Positions 63,690-64,000 of a stretch of DNA of 64,000 nt are shown in pieces. The notes beneath the pieces were generated by a model that saw only the letters and a program-made list of their open reading frames with translations, made no database searches and was not told where the DNA came from. Positions within the stretch are counted from its first letter, which is position 1, and each line of letters starts with the position of its first letter. Where the stretch lies: positions 514,569 through 578,568 of the forward strand of contig UBMI01000007.1 in assembly GCA_900466475.1 (NCBI GenBank). The letters run 5' to 3'. The translations under genes were made by a program, and so were the position numbers. Origin of the DNA: Hyphomicrobiales bacterium (GTDB lineage: Bacteria > Pseudomonadota > Alphaproteobacteria > Rhizobiales > Rhizobiaceae).

Positions 63690-64000
63690 CGGCTCCCCGC
63701 ATCTTCTTCTATGTCCAGCATCTGCTCGGCATCGGCCATATTGCGCGCGCCAGCCGTATCGCCAGCGCGCTGGTGAAGGATGGCTTCGACGTCACGGTCG
63801 TCACCGGCGGCCTGCCGGTGCCAGGCTTTCCCGGCGAAGGCGTGAAGACCATCGAGCTGCCGCCGGTGGTCGCCAGCAATATAGGCTTTTCCGGCCTTGC
63901 CGATGCCGATGGGCAGGCAGCAGGCGAGGAGTTCCTTTCAAGGCGCCGCGACCTCCTTCTAAAAGCCTTCGACGAGGAAAAGCCAGATGTCGTCATCGTC
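63686..64000 (+). CDS. Glycosyltransferase, N-terminal part (cut by window edge)
   Basis: ATG 63686 overlaps the previous stop. The 105 visible codons give MTAPRIFFYVQHLLGIGHIA, then ALVKDGFDVTVVTGGLPVPG and a conserved KPDVVIV-type end (FDEEKPDVVIV). This is the N-terminal half of a GT-B enzyme close in style to the gene at 61222. It confirms a glycosyltransferase operon that continues beyond the window. Confidence 0.75.
   Translation, partial: MTAPRIFFYVQHLLGIGHIARASRIASALVKDGFDVTVVTGGLPVPGFPGEGVKTIELPPVVASNIGFSGLADADGQAAGEEFLSRRRDLLLKAFDEEKPDVVIV

Overview
The window looks like chromosomal DNA of a Rhizobium-type alphaproteobacterium (Rhizobiaceae). It is GC-rich and densely coding. Two things point to this group: the pca operons arranged as pcaIJF and pcaDCHGB under PcaR and PcaQ, and a close match to the quinone-responsive adenylate cyclase CyaC known from Sinorhizobium meliloti. 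I see no rRNA, tRNA, CRISPR array, phage or complete insertion sequence. All assignments come from reading translated sequence and motifs; no database search was run.

Layout. 0-6.2 kb: the tail of an ABC ATPase, a small DEDD-type nuclease, then regulators paired with redox enzymes (LysR, aldo/keto reductase, SDR, a second LysR whose frame runs on into the antisense of an AraC gene, and an AhpD-like protein). 6.2-9.6 kb: a TehA-like channel, an EEP phosphatase/nuclease and a cardiolipin synthase. 9.6-21.6 kb: a stress and storage-carbon region with treZ, a UdgX-type uracil-DNA glycosylase, DUF2934, a hybrid sensor kinase, small basic proteins, GST, a DJ-1/PfpI protein, topoisomerase IB and glgX. 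Six genes or operons here are preceded by GGAAC-N16-NGTT, the form of an EcfG (general stress sigma factor) promoter.

21.6-38.6 kb: an SDR, an amino-acid binding protein, and the protocatechuate branch of the beta-ketoadipate pathway in two blocks. pcaIJF on the minus strand has a PcaR-like operator; pcaDCHGB on the plus strand has a PcaQ-like operator and pcaQ divergent to it. Between the blocks lie pcaR, an acetamidase/formamidase, DUF454, a small HNH-like protein, a PmtA-like methyltransferase, a two-component system and a beta-hydroxyacid dehydrogenase. PcaHG, B, C and D would convert protocatechuate to 3-oxoadipate; PcaIJ and PcaF would finish it to succinyl-CoA and acetyl-CoA.

38.6-43 kb: a ferric-iron-type ABC importer on the minus strand. 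Its promoter region holds four 7-mers at exact 11-bp spacing that match tandem PhoB boxes, so phosphate starvation is the likely cue. 43-45.8 kb: a metallo-hydrolase, a polysaccharide-deacetylase-like protein and a glycosyltransferase. 46-55 kb: three proteins with nucleotide-cyclase-type motifs (CyaC, a DUF3095 protein and a soluble class III cyclase) among methyltransferases, an Rrf2-regulated flavoprotein and a nucleotide-sugar dehydrogenase. 55-64 kb: a peptide/oligopeptide ABC importer with a fused double ATPase, followed by three glycosyltransferase genes, the last cut by the window edge.

The most interesting items are the EcfG-type promoter set, the tandem Pho boxes in front of an importer usually labelled iron-specific, the UdgX candidate, and CyaC with two further cyclase-fold proteins nearby.
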